The notes beneath the pieces were generated by a model. It saw only the letters and a list, made by a program, of their open reading frames with translations. It searched no databases and had not been told where the DNA came from. Made by a program: the position numbers and the translations under genes. Positions 62,194-64,000 of a stretch of DNA of 64,000 nt are shown piece after piece. This DNA comes from Sphingopyxis macrogoltabida (GTDB taxonomy: Bacteria > Pseudomonadota > Alphaproteobacteria > Sphingomonadales > Sphingomonadaceae): NCBI RefSeq assembly GCF_001314325.1, contig NZ_CP009429.1, positions 186,501 through 250,500 of the forward strand. The letters are read 5' to 3'. How positions within the stretch are numbered: the stretch's first letter is position 1; every line of letters starts with the position of its first letter.

Positions 62194-63282
62194 TCAAGGT
62201 GCGGGGTCCATCAGGCCCGCGAGGCCGGTGGGTGCGTGCGGGCCGACGAACAATTGCTCGAGCACGCCGACGCCGGTGTCGCGGCGGTCGCCGTCGGTCA
62301 ATTCGGCGCGCACCAGCGCCTGGACATGCATCGCGAGCGGATTGCCCCACGCGCGATCCGCTTCCGACAGGCTGTCGTGCGCGACCTTCAATCCGCCATG
62401 GTCGAAGCCATGGCCCCAGACGGGGTGGGTGTAGCCGAGCCCGCTCATCGCGAACATCGGCCCGGTCGGCGTCAAGGTCAGCCGGGTTGCGGCGTCGAAA
62501 TCGGCGGTCAATTGGCTCAGGCGGCGCGTCCCCGGCTGCCATTCGGCGGCGAAGCCGGGGTCGGCATAATGGCGTTCGCCGCCGTTGGCGCCGACGATCA
62601 CCGCCCGGCGGTTCCACGGGCTGCCCGCGCCGTCGTCGTTGCTGTGAAAGAAGAGCGAGCGGCCCTCGAAATTGCACGGCGTCCACAGCCAGAAGAATTG
62701 GCTGAAATTACCCTCGGGCGGCGGCTGCGGTTCGGCGGCGCCGACGGGGCGGATGCCCCAGCTCCGGTCGCGCGTTCCGGCCCAGCCGGCATCGGCATCG
62801 ACGCGCGTGCCGTCGACCGAAAGCCAGCCCGACCAATGGCCGTTCTGCGTCATCCGCGTATAGTCCATGAACAATCGCGTCCCGTTGCGGCGCGTGAAGC
62901 GCGGTTCCTCGATCGGGAAATGGCGCGCGGTGAAATGGAGTTCGGCGGCAAGCGGGCCGTCGTTCGCCGCGATGCGCAAGCTCAGCCGTTCGAGCGGCTC
63001 GTCGATGGCGATCGCGATCGGGCCGACCGCCAGATCGAGCCGCTCGCCTGCCGAGCGGCGGCTGGCGCGGAGGTTATGCTGTACGCCGTCGACGATGACG
63101 CAGAAGGCGGCATCGACGATGCCGAGCTGCGGATAGAAACCCATCGCGGCGGCAAAGAAGACCGACCCGTCGGGGCTGTAGCCGTTGAAGAAATAGCGAT
63201 CGTAGAAATTGCGATCGGTGCCGGCGAAGGCAATCGGCTCGGCACTCTGGTGCAGCGGGAAATCATCGCCCTTGGTCAGCAT
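62194..63282 (-). CDS. CrtC/AttH lipocalin-like protein
   Basis: 362 residues, no signal peptide. A double lipocalin-like beta fold: RNFYDRYFFNGYSPDGSVFFAAAMGFYPQ near the start (core YFFNGYSPDGSVFF), GHWSGWLSVDG, and the family mark RDRSWGIRPVG. Relatives include hydroxyneurosporene synthase and AttH; exact reaction unknown. Its stop is coupled to the possible start of the phosphotransferase gene (TTGA), so the two probably work on the same small hydrophobic molecule. Confidence 0.7.
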   Translation of the reverse strand: MLTKGDDFPLHQSAEPIAFAGTDRNFYDRYFFNGYSPDGSVFFAAAMGFYPQLGIVDAAFCVIVDGVQHNLRASRRSAGERLDLAVGPIAIAIDEPLERLSLRIAANDGPLAAELHFTARHFPIEEPRFTRRNGTRLFMDYTRMTQNGHWSGWLSVDGTRVDADAGWAGTRDRSWGIRPVGAAEPQPPPEGNFSQFFWLWTPCNFEGRSLFFHSNDDGAGSPWNRRAVIVGANGGERHYADPGFAAEWQPGTRRLSQLTADFDAATRLTLTPTGPMFAMSGLGYTHPVWGHGFDHGGLKVAHDSLSEADRAWGNPLAMHVQALVRAELTDGDRRDTGVGVLEQLFVGPHAPTGLAGLMDPAP

Positions 63283-63342
63283 CGTTCCTCATCCCGTTTT
63301 TTGTTGCAACCTAACGGGAAGCGCGTCGGCGTCAATGCAGCG

Positions 63343-64000
63343 TCAATGTACGGGGGGATCGACCGGCGGTATCGCGCGCACCGGCGCGACGGGCTCGCCG
63401 GGTTCGCGCGGCGGCAGCGCATCGGATGGCACGTCGGGGATTTGCATGTCGGGGGTGGCAATCTTTTCGACATTGCGGACGCGCACCGCAAGCGTGCCGT
63501 CGGCGAGACGTAGCTCGTTGAAGCCCGGCGGGGTCGAACGGATGCGCTGCGACAGGGTGCCCGCGCCGATCATGCGGATCGGGCCGGCCGGGGTCGGCTG
63601 GACGAGGTCGAAGGCATCGTGGACATGCCCGGTCAGCACCGCCGCGACGCCGCGCGCGGCCAGCGCGCGCAGCGCGCGGGCGCCGCCGCGGGTGAGCGCC
63701 CGGCCGCGGGTTCCGGCCTCGACGAGCGGATGGTGCGCGGTGACCAGTGCAGCAGTCCCGGGAGGAAGCGCATCGATGGCAGCGAGCGTCTTGGCTAGCG
63801 CCTTCTTCGTCACCCAGCCCTTCGACCAGTCGAGCCGCCACTGCGCGCGCGCCGTCGTCTTGAGCGGGACGATCGCGACGCCGGGCAGATCGAGTTCGCG
63901 CTCGACGAGCCGCTCGATGCCGCGAATGCGGCGATAGGGATAGAAGAAGCGGGCGAGCGGATTGAAATAGGGCAGGTCATGATTGCCGACCTCGACCGTC
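63343..64000 (-). CDS. metallophosphoesterase (5' end outside window)
   Basis: About 218 codons, open through the right edge, so the N terminus is missing. Calcineurin-like motifs: GNHD close to the edge, then TAHHPLVEAGTRG and the closing TGHVHDAFD, which supply metal ligands. It hydrolyses phosphodiesters or monoesters; the family covers cyclic nucleotide, phospholipid and UDP-diacylglucosamine substrates. The C terminus is a Pro-rich tail (EPVAPVRAIPPVDPP). Separated from the CrtC-like gene by 60 bp on the same strand. Confidence 0.85.
   Translation of the reverse strand, partial: TVEVGNHDLPYFNPLARFFYPYRRIRGIERLVERELDLPGVAIVPLKTTARAQWRLDWSKGWVTKKALAKTLAAIDALPPGTAALVTAHHPLVEAGTRGRALTRGGARALRALAARGVAAVLTGHVHDAFDLVQPTPAGPIRMIGAGTLSQRIRSTPPGFNELRLADGTLAVRVRNVEKIATPDMQIPDVPSDALPPREPGEPVAPVRAIPPVDPPVH

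Overview
The window is a stretch of high-GC alphaproteobacterial chromosome, most likely from a sphingomonad (Sphingopyxis or a close relative). This rests on protein style, the overall gene mix, a gene-transfer-agent (GTA)-like structural cluster, exosortase-A-type glycosylation genes and intergenic palindromes. It is an inference; no rRNA gene is present to confirm it, and I found no tRNA, integrase, transposase or CRISPR array.

Layout. 1-13.4 kb is housekeeping and accessory metabolism: the end of a TonB-dependent receptor, a degenerate RNase H-like protein, a PAS protein, a solitary MreB, an M28 peptidase, a subclass B3-type metallo-beta-lactamase with a divergent LysR regulator, a diguanylate cyclase, two proline-specific peptidases (S33 and S9), an aminotransferase and a TetR regulator. 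13.8-30.3 kb is a virion-structural cluster in GTA order: small and large terminase, portal, protease, capsid, connector, tail terminator, tail tube, chaperones, short tape measure, distal tail/DUF2460, DUF2163, NlpC/P60, tail hub and DUF2793. It has no integration, replication or lysis genes. It departs from the Rhodobacter GTA plan in several ways: a hairpin-rich spacer after terL, stacked palindromes after the capsid gene, an inserted S74-type fibre cassette, no recognisable head-closure gene, a secreted-protein gene on the opposite strand, a TIM-barrel-like region in the gp12 position instead of gp15, and a one-base frameshift in the cell-wall peptidase gene.

30.4-43.2 kb holds an OmpA-family porin with a 19-proline linker, an ExbD/TolR protein, an MsbA-like ABC exporter, a YjhX-family protein, an intracellular PHB depolymerase, a dipeptide epimerase, a SoxR/VOC divergent pair with a plausible SoxR promoter, a MaoC-thiolase-ABM operon and an MscS channel. 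43.2-53.1 kb holds topoisomerase IB, an exosortase-A-associated ligase and glycosyltransferase, an S24-type repressor with an array of TAGGA/TCCTA operators, a soluble chemoreceptor-like protein, AqpZ and GalU. 53.3-55.6 kb is a complete YfiR-YfiN-YfiB cyclic-di-GMP module. The rest carries msrA, an M48 peptidase, heme A synthase, rplM-rpsI with a terminator, a phosphotransferase next to a CrtC/AttH-like protein, and a metallophosphoesterase cut by the right edge.

The most notable observations are the rearranged and partly broken GTA-like cluster, the Glu-for-His metal ligand in the beta-lactamase, the SoxR-type promoter at the VOC gene, and the operator array of the S24 repressor. Intergenic palindromic repeats recur along the window.
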